In this document: in pieces, positions 13,052 to 26,360 of the stretch | Numbering within the stretch: the stretch's first letter is position 1 | Layout of the letters: each line of letters opens with the position of its first letter | NCBI GenBank assembly: GCA_003415625.1 | Contig: PYIU01000003.1 | Coordinates: 186,001 to 250,000, forward strand | DNA: 64,000 bases | Source: Aquanectria penicillioides | Lineage: Eukaryota; Ascomycota; Sordariomycetes; Hypocreales; Nectriaceae | Direction: 5' to 3' | The notes under the pieces: generated by a model | The model's database searches: none | What the model was told of the DNA's origin: nothing | The model's input: only the letters and a program-made list of their open reading frames with translations | Program-made: the position numbers and the translations under genes

Positions 13052-14501
13052 TGTGTGTGTGTGCATGGGGAGTGTCCTAACGTACCTGCATGATAAGATC
13101 CGAGTTGCACATGCCACCGTCGACGGCGAGCTCGGTCAGCGCGTGGCCGCTGTCCTTCTCCATGGCATCCAGGATGGCCTTGGTCTGGAAGCATGTGGCC
13201 TCGAGCGTGGCCCGCGCAATGTGGCCGCGCTGTGTGTAGGCCGTGATGCCGAAGATGGTGCCCCGCGCGTCGTCGATCCAGTACGGCGCAAACAGGCCGC
13301 TAAAGGCCGTCACGAAGGTGCAGCCGCCGTTGTCCTCGACCGTCTCGGCCAGCGCGCTGAGCTTGGACGACGAGTCGATGAAGCCGAGGTTGTCGACCAG
13401 GAACTTGACGCTGGACCCGGCCACGGCGATGCTGCCCTCGAGCGCGTACATGGTGTTGCCCTCGCCGAAATCAAACGCCACCGTCGTCAGCAACCCGTGC
13501 GTCGAGATGGCCGGCTTGGCGCCGATGTTGTACAGCAGGAAGCATCCCGTGCCGTATGTGTTCTTTGCGCGGCCCGGCTCGAAGCCGGCCTGGCCGACGA
13601 GCGCTGCCGACTGGTCGCCGAGGCAGCCCGTGATCTTGGTGCCCTTGAGCGCTGTCGACGCCAGGGTGCCGTAGGCCTTGCTGTCCGAGGACCGCACGAT
13701 CTTGGGCAGCTTGACCTTGGCGCGGTCGAGGCGGAACCAGTCGACCAGGTCGTCGTCGTAGTCGAGCGTCTCCAGGTTCATGAACATGGTGCGCGAGGCG
13801 TTGGAGGGGTCCGAGACGTAGACGTCGCGGTCGACGCCGCCGTTGAGCTTGTAAGTCAGCCAGGTGTCGACGGTGCCAAAGGCCAGCACGCCGCGCTCGT
13901 AGGCGTCCTTGACCTCGGGGATGTTCTCCAGCAGCCACAGCAGCTTGCTGGCCGAGGGGTATGTGGAGAGGGGCAGGCCGCAGCGAGAGGTGAGCTCGCT
14001 GGCGCCGAGGCGGTGCTTGAGGCGGCGCACGAGATCCTTGGATCGGGTGTCTGTCCACACGATGGCGTTGTGCAGGGCCTTGCCGGTGGTCTTGTCCCAC
14101 ACGACGGTGGTCTCTCGCTGATTTGTGATGCCCACGGCCTTGATCTGGTCGCGCGAGTGGCCTTGGGTCTCAAAGTCCTTGACGGCGCCGTCAATGCATT
14201 GTTCAACCGAGCTGATGAGCTCCTCGGGGTCATGCTCGTGCCATCTAAGTGGGAGAGAGTCGCTGTTAGCAATTGCAAGCCCTCCTTTCTTTTTCTTTTT
14301 CTTTTTCTTTTTCTTTTTCTTGTTTTCTTTCTAGACAATTGAAACTCACCCTGGCTGGGGATAAATCTGCTTAAACTCTAGCTGATGAGTCGAAATGACC
14401 TCGCCGCTGGGGTTGAAAATCAAAAACCGAGAGCTGGTGGTGCCCTGGTCAATGGCTCCGATGAAGGAGAGGGTGGAAGCCCCGTTGGTCGCGGAAGGCA
14501 T
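12462..14501 (-). CDS. GUT1: Glycerol kinase
   Basis: Phosphorylates glycerol to glycerol 3-phosphate with ATP, the first committed step of glycerol catabolism in the cytosol. Exons on the minus strand are 14501-14350, 14244-13086 and 12701-12462, giving 516 residues, the usual FGGY-kinase length. Visible motifs are the N-terminal phosphate-binding [24 protein letters not shown], the substrate-region Asp in [20 protein letters not shown], and [12 protein letters not shown], which is completed across intron 2. The start ATG at 14501 opens directly into the kinase fold with a short polar leader. Intron 1 carries a CTTTTT repeat and intron 2 (384 nt, unusually long here) carries GAGT, GA and GT repeats. 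The gene is divergent from the aquaglyceroporin across about 1.2 kb, so the two probably share control. Confidence 0.95.
12702..13085 (-). repeat. Microsatellite-bearing intron of the glycerol kinase gene
   Basis: Intron 2 (384 nt) contains GAGT repeats at about 12757-12788, a GA tract at about 12988-13049 and a GT tract just after. These expansions account for most of its excess length over neighbouring introns. Confidence 0.85.
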
Positions 14502-15715
14502 TGTGTCTGAGTCTGAGTCAAGACGACGAAGACGAGCACCAAAGCAAGTACAGAAAAGGACGCTGATTGTGATGATGATGCTTTACAATAACCAAGGACA
14601 AGCAAGATTGCGAGGAGAATGCGGAGGCCCAAAAACCCATTGGATGCTCATAATATTTGTACCCTCCATGTGAAGAGCTCCAGCTTCCACCATCCCACCG
14701 TCGGCTAAGCTGGGCTTCGCGGGGTGCATGGAGCTCCGAGAAGACACCCCAGGCTCGACCAATACCCCATCCCCGGATTGTGGGGTTTTGTTGGATTGCA
14801 ATGGCTTAGACCAGCCCCCTGGGCCCCTGGGAGCCGCGTTTTTTACCTCAGTGGAGGCCATTCAGCCCATGTGACGGACTCGAAAATTCTTCGTGTGTCA
14901 AACTACGACTCGCAGACTCGGTGTCGACACCCCGAGTTGCATCCGCTGCGAGGATCCAATCCTCATCCTCACCTCTCGACCATCCTGACACCTTGGATGC
15001 AACTGTAACCGCCCCTCCGGGTAAAGAGCCTTGGGGCGTCTAGTTTGCCCGTTTCCACGTGGACTCCTACCGTTTTGGAACCCTTCCATTTCTCCGCTCG
15101 CCTCCGCGCTTACGCACACCCGCCGAGCGTCCGCTTTGAGTATGGAGATGGAGAATCCGGGGCTCTCGGGGTTGCATCTCGGGGTTGCTTCTCGGGGCGC
15201 TCGGTGCCATTAGCGAACGTTGCCTCTGTCTCACGCCTCCCCCCGGGCCACTTCCGTCAATATTTCGGTACCTCCTTCATAGCCCACTCGGTGCCGGACC
15301 CCGAGAATGCATCTTCTTACCCTCTTCCTCTCACCCACGATCCCACAATACTGGCCACGAGGACTGCCCGTTTTCTCTCTCCCCGTCCACCCCCTGTATC
15401 GTTCGATCCGCTTGGGGGTGAGATCAGAGAGAACGGAAGGGAATTTGCCTCAAACGAGCTTGGAGCAATCCCTAGACTAGGTTGGGGCTGGGGGCCAAAA
15501 AAAAAAAAAGCCTTTTTTCTTTTGGGCGAGGAGTCAAAGGAAGGGGAAATAGAGTAGCGTGGAGAATGATACGTAGTCAGTCCCCTTATCCGGCATCCAG
15601 ACTTGACAAAGAGGGGCCCCTCATCTGCCATTGCAACACCCTCGGGGGCTGCGGATACGGCCTCGTTGCCCACTCAGGACATAAAGGCCCCATCTCCCCC
15701 GGAGGGATTCCCTGG
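14502..15715. promoter_or_regulatory. Shared divergent promoter of glycerol kinase and aquaglyceroporin
   Basis: No gene is visible. The region carries CTCGG-N10-CCGAG at 14917-14936 (with the 12-base palindrome GGTGTCGACACC inside), CTCGG-N9-CCGAG at 15287-15305, and direct CTCGGGG/CTCGGTG copies at 15164, 15178, 15191 and 15200. Inverted CGG/CCG triplets with fixed spacing are the usual form of Zn2Cys6 binding sites. A TATA-like ATAAAG lies near 15680 for the porin. The regulatory function is inferred. Confidence 0.6.
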
Positions 15716-16949
15716 ATGCCCACGCCACCTCTCACTTCTCCTCATCAAATGCTCATCACCCCCGTTCAAGACTCAATGTCGGAGTTCTCAAACGACAAGT
15801 CAGCCGCAGTTCACAACATCGAAATGGGAAGCTCAAAGGGTCCAGAACACGAAGAAGTCTCCAGCGAGAGCATGCCACCTCCTTCCGTGGAGGAGCAGCT
15901 CGCCTGGAGCAGGATCCGTGAAGCCTGCCAGGATGCCTTCTCGGAGTTTCTGGGAACAATGATCTTGATCTTGTTCGGAGACGGTGTAGTTGCCCAGGTT
16001 GTTCTTAGCAAGGGCGTCAAGGGTGACTACCAGAGCATTTCTTGGGGCTGGGGGTAAGTTCACAAAAAACACCAAGCTATGTTTGATGCTACGCGCCATC
16101 ATGGCAGCTCAATTGGCTTCTATTTTTTTTCAATGGAGCTTTCGCAGCTAACGAGAATTTGCCTTCAGTATCGGTGTCATGTTTGGCGTGTACGTGGGCG
16201 GCAAATCCGGCGGTCACCTCAACCCTGCCGTGACCTTGGCCAACTGCTTGTACCGTGGCATGCCGTGGCGCAAGTTCCCCGTCTACTTCATTGCGCAGCT
16301 CCTGGGAGCTATGGCCGGAGCCGCAATTGTCTATGGAAACTACAAGTCCGCCATCGACACCTATGAGGGCGGCCCGGGCATCCGAACTGTCACCGGCGCG
16401 AACGCCACTGCTGGCGTCTTTTGCACTTACCCGGCCGCCTTCATGACCCGCACGGGAATGTTCTTTTCCGAATTCATCGCTAGCACCATTCTCCAGTTTG
16501 TTATCTTCGCCCTAGTGGACAACAACAACATTGGCGCCGGGCCTCTACTGCCGCTGTGCCTGTTCTTCCTCATCTTCGGCATTGGTGCCTGCTTTGGTTG
16601 GGAGACTGGCTATGCTATCAACCTCGCACGTGATTTCGGTCCTCGTCTGGTTTCTTATATGATCGGATACGGTCACGAGGTTTGGTCTGCTGGAGGCTAC
16701 TATTTCTGGGTATGTTGGACAAGTTTCTTTCCGAGGAGTTATCAAAGTTCTCTATGCTAACAAGGGATATAGATCCCCATGGTTGCGCCGTTCTGCGGAA
16801 CAGCTTTCGGAGGCTTCCTCTACGACACCTTCATCTACACTGGCGAGAGCCCCATGAACACACCTCTCCTTGGCCTCCCACGGTTGGTCAAGCCGCGAAA
16901 GAGCGTTTGGTCAAACACCCACAAGAAGGCGTTCAATTCTGAGGTCTAG
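15716..16949 (+). CDS. Aquaglyceroporin (MIP family glycerol facilitator)
   Basis: A plasma-membrane channel of the MIP family, expected to pass glycerol. Exons are 15716-16053, 16169-16709 and 16773-16949, giving 351 residues; in-frame ATGs at 15749 and 15776 are plausible alternative starts and would shorten only the polar N-terminus. The first pore loop is HLNPAVTLANC. The second is the variant GYAINLARDFGPR, with NLA in place of NPA and an Asp after the Arg, the arrangement of glycerol-permeable members rather than water-only aquaporins. Six hydrophobic segments can be followed around these loops. The divergent arrangement with glycerol kinase and the glycerol-3-phosphate dehydrogenase downstream on the same strand support a role in glycerol import for catabolism rather than only osmotic release. 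Confidence 0.92.
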
Positions 16950-19172
16950 CCGCCAACCTAACCGGAAACAAACTACATTGAATCACGGAAATTCGGTAAT
17001 ACAGAAGATCACAAGCAAGGAAAATAACTTTTGAAAAAAAGGCCAAAGAAGGAAAAAAAAAAAAAAAGGTGTTCACAACCCAGTGAGCACTTGCTTGTGG
17101 TTGAAAAATAGGGATCTTAGGGAAACCAGTCAAAAGCTGCTGAGGGCATACGGAACATTGCAGCACCCCATGTATATCCCGATTAAAAAGAGTCAAGCGT
17201 TTTAGCGAATGAAATACGATTTATGAGTCCAAGTTTTGAGATGCCACAAACATTGGTGATATGAAGCGAAGCGAACCGCGACGTGGTGGTGTAATGTAGC
17301 GTAGCGTTGGGATGTGTTGCGTAAACGTGGTGTTGAAACTTGGTCAAGGTTCAGTCCAAAAGATGACATGTGGTTGCATTGCATGGCATCTGTCCAATCT
17401 CTTCATCGCAGATCATGAAGACATTGGTGTGAATGGTATGGTTGCAAAGCGGGGAAAGAAACTCACTGTTTGACAGCCAGCCACCCCACTCGGTTGGGTT
17501 GGGGTTTCAATACATGAATGACGCCGGTACATTTATCCCCAAACAAGCATGATTACCATGAGATTACCATGAGGGTGGAAATGGCAATCTGGATGCATCT
17601 TTCGAACTGGTTTTTTCTTCTTCTTTTGTGCTTCACTTTTGCCTCTTTTTCTTTTCTCTTTGGTCTCCTTTGGTAACTAAACAGCTGTGGATTGATTCGT
17701 TTGAAAATCAGGGCCCATACGTGGACATGGCTAATCGCGCCAGTGCATATCTCTCTTGTCACACGGGTGGACCATTTGATTCTTGGCCCTTTGAAAACGA
17801 AATCGGCCTTCCAAAGCGTTTAATAACAGTAGGAGACGCACGAAGCAACCACTGCTTCAGGAAAACCAGACCCGGCACATGGCGTCATCATCCCCCGGAG
17901 TGTGTGTCTGTGGGTGTAGGTGCTCCAAACTTGGGGTGTTGGCGACCCCAGACTCCCAAAGTCCGAGCTTGATTGGCCTCGGTGGCGGAGCTCGACTCTG
18001 ATTGATAAACCGGCCACACGTGGAGGGGTTAGCAGATTTCCGTATTGAGCCTGGTGGCTGCTTCAATGACACACAAAGCCAAGGCCTAGAACTCAACTTA
18101 GGTCCGTTCCGGCGCTTCCAGCAGCAGAGCCGAGCATCGAATTGTCTGCGTGGTCGGTCACCTGCTCTCAAGTAAGCCTCGGCTACCATTGCAGCTGAGC
18201 TGAAGGTTGGTAGCGGCCAAGCTTGGTAAGTGGCACGCGGTTGCAACTTATACCAATCGGGAACTCTGCTGATGCTTCATGGGATGCTTTTTGTGATGCA
18301 GCCATCGTCTGAGCGGTTGGGAACGGTCCGATTAGTACGTACCGAGCCGTGGCAGTTCAGTAGTTCGACCTCGCAAGCCAATGCAAGCATGGTAGGCAGA
18401 AGAGACACGCCCAGGGCGCCGTTCCCTGCACGCTAGCTAGGACCAAGAGCAAGGTACAAGGTCAGGGTCCAGGGCGGCAGGGAATTGTAGGGAATAAGTT
18501 AGCAAGGGGCGCGAAAGGAGGCGTTTTGAGGCGCGCTCTTCTCGGTGCTGCTCGGCCGAGCTGCATATCGAGTGGAGCAGCGAGATTCGGTTGACGGCGC
18601 CGATGCCGAGCTGCAGATCTCGGTATTGGGGCCCGAGATGCATGGCTAGCGTGCCGTGCGGCTTTTGTTTGGTTTGATCATCCTTCTGGATCAAGCATCG
18701 CAGACGTATCAGCCTTCCCGTGCTCGAATTCGACGCCATGTCCGGACGGGATTTGATTCCAGAGGCCCAGGTGTCCAGCGTTTGATGAGGCCGGCAATTG
18801 CAGCTCCTGTGGGGCCTCGACCGCGTCCTGATGACGCAGAGTCAGAGCAAATGTTGGACAGCGTGTGACTTTTCCGCTGGCCGTTGTGGGCCACGGAGCA
18901 TTCGAGCCCAATGAAGACGGCAAGGCTGTGCCAGCTCTCGGAGCGGCAATGCAGATATTTACTCTCTCGCAGCTGGGTATTACCGTTACCTGCAGGAGGT
19001 CCAGCTCCGTTTTGTTTCCAATCACCAGCATATAACTTGTTGGCGTCTGGCTGAACATCTGATTCTGAGTCTGGAATCTGATTCTGACTGCCGAGCCTGA
19101 GAAGCCTTTGCCTTTTTTTTTTTGGCTCTTAAGAGCCACCGATTCAGGAATATTTTGACACCAAAGACCTCA

Positions 19173-19204
<32 letters not shown>

Positions 19205-19347
19205 CGAGAAGGAATTCAAAAACGATACCGGACTTGATTGTCGCATTTACCTTGAAAACGAGTGACGACAACAACACCAACGACACCCGGGATACGCACA
19301 CCCACACTCACTCACAGTCAGTCACATACACACAGCTCATCGACACA
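16950..19347. promoter_or_regulatory. 2.4 kb upstream region of the mitochondrial glycerol-3-phosphate dehydrogenase gene
   Basis: No gene is visible. The region holds the porin 3' flank and the dehydrogenase promoter. At 18541-18637 there is a cluster of CTCGG/CCGAG elements: CTCGGTG at 18541, the palindrome CTCGGCCGAG at 18551-18560, CCGAG at 18606, and CTCGG-N9-CCGAG at 18619-18637, matching the element in the kinase/porin promoter. A GA microsatellite at 19171-19205 lies in the probable 5' leader. Confidence 0.55.
19171..19205. repeat. GA dinucleotide microsatellite
   Basis: A nearly pure GA tract (one GATA interruption) lies about 150 bases before the dehydrogenase start codon. Confidence 0.9.
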
Positions 19348-21451
19348 ATGGCTGCCCGACTCGCAGGCATGAGGCGGCCCGCCGTCGCCACTGCAACCGT
19401 CCTCGCAGCTGTAACTGGAGGTGCCATGGTCTACAGATTCCGAAGCGGCAGAGACACCCTCAGCATGCCTATTGCCGCCCCTAGGCGCGATCACACTGGC
19501 CGCATCCAGCCCCCTTCGTTCCCGTCGTCAAAGTCGCGCGCAGAGCAGCTCGCCGACCTCCGCCGCAACGGCTCGCCAGACTCGTCGGAAGAGTACGACC
19601 TCCTGATCATCGGCGGCGGCGCCACGGGAACCGGCATCGCGCTCGACGCCGTCACCCGCGGCCTCAAGGTGGCCCTCGTCGAGCGCGGCGACTTCGCCTC
19701 GGGCACCAGCTCCAAGAGCACGAAGCTGGTGCACGGCGGCGTGCGCTACCTGGAAAAGGCCGTCTGGAACCTCGACTACTCGCAGCTGCAGCTCGTCATG
19801 GAGGCGCTGCACGAGCGCAAGACGTTCCTCGACGTTGCGCCGCATCTGGCTCACTCGCTGCCCATCCTGCTGCCCCTGCAGCACTGGTGGCAGGCCCCTT
19901 ACTTCTTCGCCGGCACTTTTGCCTACGACATGTTGGCGGGATCGCAGGGCCTCGAGCGCTCGTACTTGATGAGCAAGAGCAAGACTCTGCGCGAATTCCC
20001 GCTGCTGCGCCGCGACGGCTTGGTGGGCGGCATCGTCTACTACGACGGCCAGTCCAACGACTCGAGGATGAACGTCTCGCTGGCCACCACGGCTGCGCTC
20101 TACGGCGCCACCGTGCTCAACTACGTCGAGGTCACCGGCCTAGAAAAGGATGCGCAGGGCAAGATTAGCGGTGTCAAGGTGCGAGACGCCATGGCCTCAT
20201 CTTCCGACGGCGAGGACGGCGCCGAGTTCAAGGTGCGCGCAAAGGGAGTCGTCAATGCCACGGGTCCCTACGCCGATGCCGTCGAGCAGATGGACGACCC
20301 CTCGCGCAAGCCCATGGTTGCTCCGGCGTCTGGCACCCATGTGATTCTGCCCAAGAAGCTATGCCCCGCCGACATGGGCATGCTCAAGGCCTCCTCGGAC
20401 GGCCGAGTCATCTTCATCCTGCCGTGGGAGGGCCACACTCTTGCGGGCACCACGGACAACACTTGCGAGATTGAGCGAAACCCCGCTGCCACAAGCGAGG
20501 ATGTGGACTTTATTCTGCAAGAGGTCGGCAAACTCTTGGCTCCGGAGTCGGTTCTCACTCGAGCCGATGTTCTCGCCGCCTGGTCTGGTAGGTTGCATTG
20601 AGCCTCATCCCTCTTCTCCCTCCCAACATGTTTGAAAGTCTTGACTTACACAAAACAGGCATCCGCCCCCTCATCCGAGATCCCAATGCCAAAAACACCG
20701 AGTCTCTCGTCCGAAACCACCTCATCACCGTATCCCCCTCTGGGCTGCTCACCTGCGCCGGCGGCAAGTGGACCACGTACCGCCGCATGGCCGAAGAGAC
20801 CGTCGACGAGGCCCTCAACGTCTTCAACCTCACCACCAAGACCAACACGCTCACCGACATTAGCGGCGCCGGCCTCCCCAAGCTCATCACCAACGGCCGC
20901 TGCCGTACCGAGAAGGTCCCCGTCGTCGGCGCCCACGGTTTCTCACCTGCGCTGCCGTCCCAGCTGATGGAAGTCCACCCCGTTGACGCCGACATGGCCC
21001 AGCACCTAGCCAGCAGCTATGGAGACCGAGCCTGGGCCGTCCTCTCCGACTCTCCCTCGCTGCCCGTCCGTATCTTGCCGTCCTTCCCCATCACCGAAGC
21101 CGAAGTCCGATACGTGATCCGCGCTGAAGCCGCCTGCACCGTCGAGGACGTCATCTCTCGCCGCACCCGCCTGTCCTTCCTCGACGTCAACGGCGCGCTC
21201 AAGGCGCTCCGCGCATCATCGACATCATGGCCGACGAGCTGAAGTGGACCGAGGCGCGCAAGCAGTCGGAGTGGACCGAGACTGTGCACTTCCTCAAGTC
21301 GATGGGCCTGGCGTCCGAGAAGCTCCATGCCACTCGCGAGGAGGTGCTCGCCAGCGCAGAGCCCGTCAAGGCGGTCCGACAAGACGTGTCGACGGCGTCG
21401 TCGAACGTGATTGAAGTCGGCTCGGGCAAGCTCAAGGGCATGTTGCAGTGA
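19348..21451 (+). CDS. GUT2: FAD-dependent glycerol-3-phosphate dehydrogenase, mitochondrial; one-base frameshift near the 3' end
   Basis: Oxidises glycerol 3-phosphate to dihydroxyacetone phosphate and passes electrons to ubiquinone at the mitochondrial inner membrane. Exons are 19348-20587 and 20659-21451. A positively charged N-terminus with a hydrophobic segment (residues about 10-30) fits mitochondrial import and anchoring. The FAD fingerprint is DLLIIGGGATGTGIALDA, followed by SSKSTKLVHGGVRYLE. Later motifs include GTTDNTCE and the C-terminal-domain CAGGKWTTYRRMAEETVDEAL. At 21208-21212 the frame is lost: a C3 run appears as C2, sending the reading to a stop at 21242, while the expected C-terminus (IIDIMADELKW onward) continues in another frame to 21451. 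With one more base the protein is 677 residues, a normal length. The gene completes the glycerol pathway with its two neighbours. Confidence 0.92.
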
Positions 21452-21701
21452 TTAAGCGGAGGAGGGAATTCAAAACCTTCATGACATGTCTTTTTTTTTT
21501 TATACATCAATGATGTTGATGGCCACACACACAAAGAAGAGGAGTATGGGAAATTGCTTGTTTACACTGTAGGTATCGGGTATAATTATCATTTTGTTTT
21601 TGAGCATGGCTGGCTCATCGCTGCATACATAGCTAAGGAAGGCATTCATCATCGTCAAACCAATAGAAAATTCGTCTTTTTTTTTTTACGCTTCCACTTG
21701 A

Positions 21702-22409
21702 TTAAGTGGCCGCGGCTGCTGCCTGCATTGTCGTGAGCCAGATTGTGAAGCAGCTGCACACGGCCATGAGCGCCCAGGCCTGGCCGAGCTCGCCGGTAGC
21801 GCCGCTGCCGATGAGGCGAAACTCGCCGACCTGGGTGAGATGCAGTCCCTTGGCGGCGGCCCAAACGGCGACGACTTCGTTTCCGTCGCTTGCGCGTCCC
21901 TCCTGATCATCGTCGGCGCCGTCGTTTGTTCCGAGACGCACCAGCTTCCAGCCCCATTTGGAGCCTCCGAGATCCTTGACCTCGTCGCCGTGGGAGCGGC
22001 GCCACTCGAAGCGCTCGAGCTGTCGGGCCTCGCCCTTGCCGACTCTCCATGCCGAACCAGAAGCGCTCCTTTCCCTTGGTGTCCCACTTGATCATCTCTC
22101 GCATCTCGTCGCGGCCCTCGGCGGCAGGGCGGGCAGCGTGACGGCGTACTGGGTGTAGCCGGAGTTTTCGACCTTGACGGTGGCGAGCGCCGGGTGCTCG
22201 TCGCTGGGGCCGTCGTGGAGCACCATGCGCGTCAGCGAGCTGCTCACGCTGAGGGCATAGGCGGGCTGCTTGTCGGGCTCCTCGAGGAGGCAGACGATCT
22301 TGGTTGTGCGTGTCTTGTAGGTGGCCTTGAGGGAGTGGGGGACTCCCCGGGCGGCGGTCTCGGGAGAGATTTGGGGGATGGGGAGCTGTTTGGAGCTGGA
22401 GTTGCCCAT
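21702..22409 (-). CDS. Unknown-function protein, predicted N-myristoylated with C-terminal membrane anchor; two compensating indels
   Basis: The minus-strand start at 22409 opens with MGNSSSKQ, a good N-myristoylation signal (Gly2, Ser6). The body reads as a compact beta-rich domain (TYKTRTTKIVCLLEEPDK, then TVKVENSGYTQYAV). The last 25 residues contain a hydrophobic segment (WALMAVCSCFTIWLTT) that could anchor the C-terminus. The first and last parts share one frame, but the middle (GRDEMREMIKWDTKGKERFW) lies in another. One base seems missing near 22115 (a C in CCGCCGAGG on the minus strand) and one extra near 22050 (a T in AGTCGG). Allowing for both, the protein is about 235 residues. I recognise no named domain; a membrane-associated peripheral role is inferred from the two lipid or membrane signals. 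Confidence 0.68.
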
Positions 22410-22440
22410 GATGGAGATGTCGAAGATGGATGAGTTGAAC

Positions 22441-22560
22441 TAAGTCAAGTTGAGTCAAGTTGAGTCAGGTTGAGTGAGTTGAGTGTGTTGAGTGAGTTGA
22501 GTGAGTTGAGTGAGTTGAGTGAGTCGAGTGAGTTGAGTGAGTCGAGTGAGTCGAAGAAAG
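22441..22560. repeat. Tandem GAGTT/GAGTGA-type repeat
   Basis: About 120 bases of degenerate GAGTGAGTT and GAGTGAGTC units lie immediately upstream of the myristoylated-protein gene, within its promoter or 5' leader. Confidence 0.85.
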
Positions 22561-24381
22561 TTGTGGTTGATTCAGTGATTGGAGTGATTGCCAGATGTAT
22601 CCAACTGCCACAAAGGCGGCTTGTGTTGGTTGACTTTATAACCGCCCACGACGCCGTCTCCAAACGCCCGATGCGACACGACCGCATCGCAAATGCCGTC
22701 AACTACGTCATTTCTGCCCCCCCAACTGCAGGCAGGCGCAATTCCAGCCAGTCGCTGAGCCCCAGCGCGTAACGTGCTCGCGTGCTTCCCCACTTGTCCA
22801 GGGCCACGAAACGTGCCACTGGCGCCCAGAAACTCCTATATTCTGGACAAGGCCAACGCGTAGCAGCGAATCACAGCGAATCACAGCGTAGGCTGTGGCC
22901 AGGATCCAAAGGGGAATTCCCGATTTGCAGTGCCACAGAGGGCTGAAGAGGGCTGAGGAACGCAGGAGACAGCATCAGACAGTAACAGTAGGAGGCTGTG
23001 CATGGTCAAAGTTGTCGATGGAAGAGGCACAGCTGCTCGGCGTCGACCATCTCGTCCTAATCGGGGAGCATGCAGCGCTCCTGTCGTGCAATCGCAGTTG
23101 CTGTTGCATCATGGCTCCGCATTCTTCGACTTGGTTGACTTCTTTTTGTCTCTTGTCTCTCCAAGTGTTTCTCAGCATCTTCTTGTTCTCGTTTTGCTGC
23201 CGCTAATACTCAGCGCATTGACGGCCTATGATGGTGACCCCACGCTCTTCTCGCGTCATTTCCTCATGCCCTAGGCCTATTCTTTCCTCCATCCTTCTTC
23301 ACTCTTTGCTCTTATCAAGCGAAATGCACTGACGCTCCATCATGCGAAATTATTGCGTGCACAGCATTGGGACAAACAGATGCTGTGTCGCAACGCTATA
23401 CCCGATTAGGAATGTGAATTCACGTTACAGCCTCGGCCAGCCACAGCAGACAGGCACAGGCCTCATTCGTGACTGCAGCCACCAACGCTCGCTCATTTCC
23501 CTCAACAAGCAAACATTGTCGTTGGGTGTGTGACTGCGATTCATGTGTAGTCTCAAACAAGGCCGATACGGACCAGCTTGGATGATATGATGGTGCTAGA
23601 GCTATTTAAAACTCGCTCTCGTCTCACTCTTAAATTATGGCCCCACTCCTTCATCGTGAATCTTCCATCATCACCTATCTCTATCATGACGCGAACTATA
23701 GGGTGATTCGTGCCTAAGCCTAAAAACCGCTACGGATTTACTTATACTCATGTCTGAGTGTCGGGTAGCTGTAATTTGAGACATTCTTGGCGGCCGAATG
23801 GCTCATCTATTTTAAGAACTTTGTTGATATGGTCACACAATGTCTGGTGCACAGCCACCTCCCTTTCCACTGGCCATTCATCAGCTCTGAAATTGCCCTA
23901 CTAGGTATTGCTTCAAACTTCCCTTCCACTTGTTTAGGGAACACCTACCCAAACTGTAACTTGATAATTTCGTACCGGCGTCGTCGTCATCCGCCTTAGG
24001 GATTTCGACACGTTTTTGATACGTATCACAACCAATAACAGCAACATTATGTATTAGTAAAATCAAGATCCTAGTCTCAAGTCGTCAAAGCCACGAGGAT
24101 TAAATTGAACGTCCCCAACCGCCTGCCCTAATTTGCGGGTGAATACCTGTACTTTCGGATTATCACTAAAAATAAGGCTCCCTTGTCTTATTTGATTCAG
24201 GTAGATCAAACATGTATCCAATTTTCATGAAATGAACAGGTTTATTTAAACATCTCACAGAAGGCTTTCAAAATCCTGCCTTTGGTGATCAAACGAACCA
24301 CTCTCTCTGCCATCCGCTCCCTTGAGATTGCCATTAATCAAACCAAAGGAAAATCAAAAATCTGAAAGAAACGCCGATATC
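22561..24381. other. Intergenic region, 1.8 kb
   Basis: Promoters of two divergent genes lie at its ends. The short open frames in between have no recognisable domain and no RNA gene is visible. Confidence 0.55.

Positions 24382-26360
<1,979 letters not shown>

Noticed and set aside
13005..14342. 445-codon plus-strand open frame
   Set aside because: It is antisense to the glycerol kinase exons and carries no domain; an effect of GC-biased third positions.
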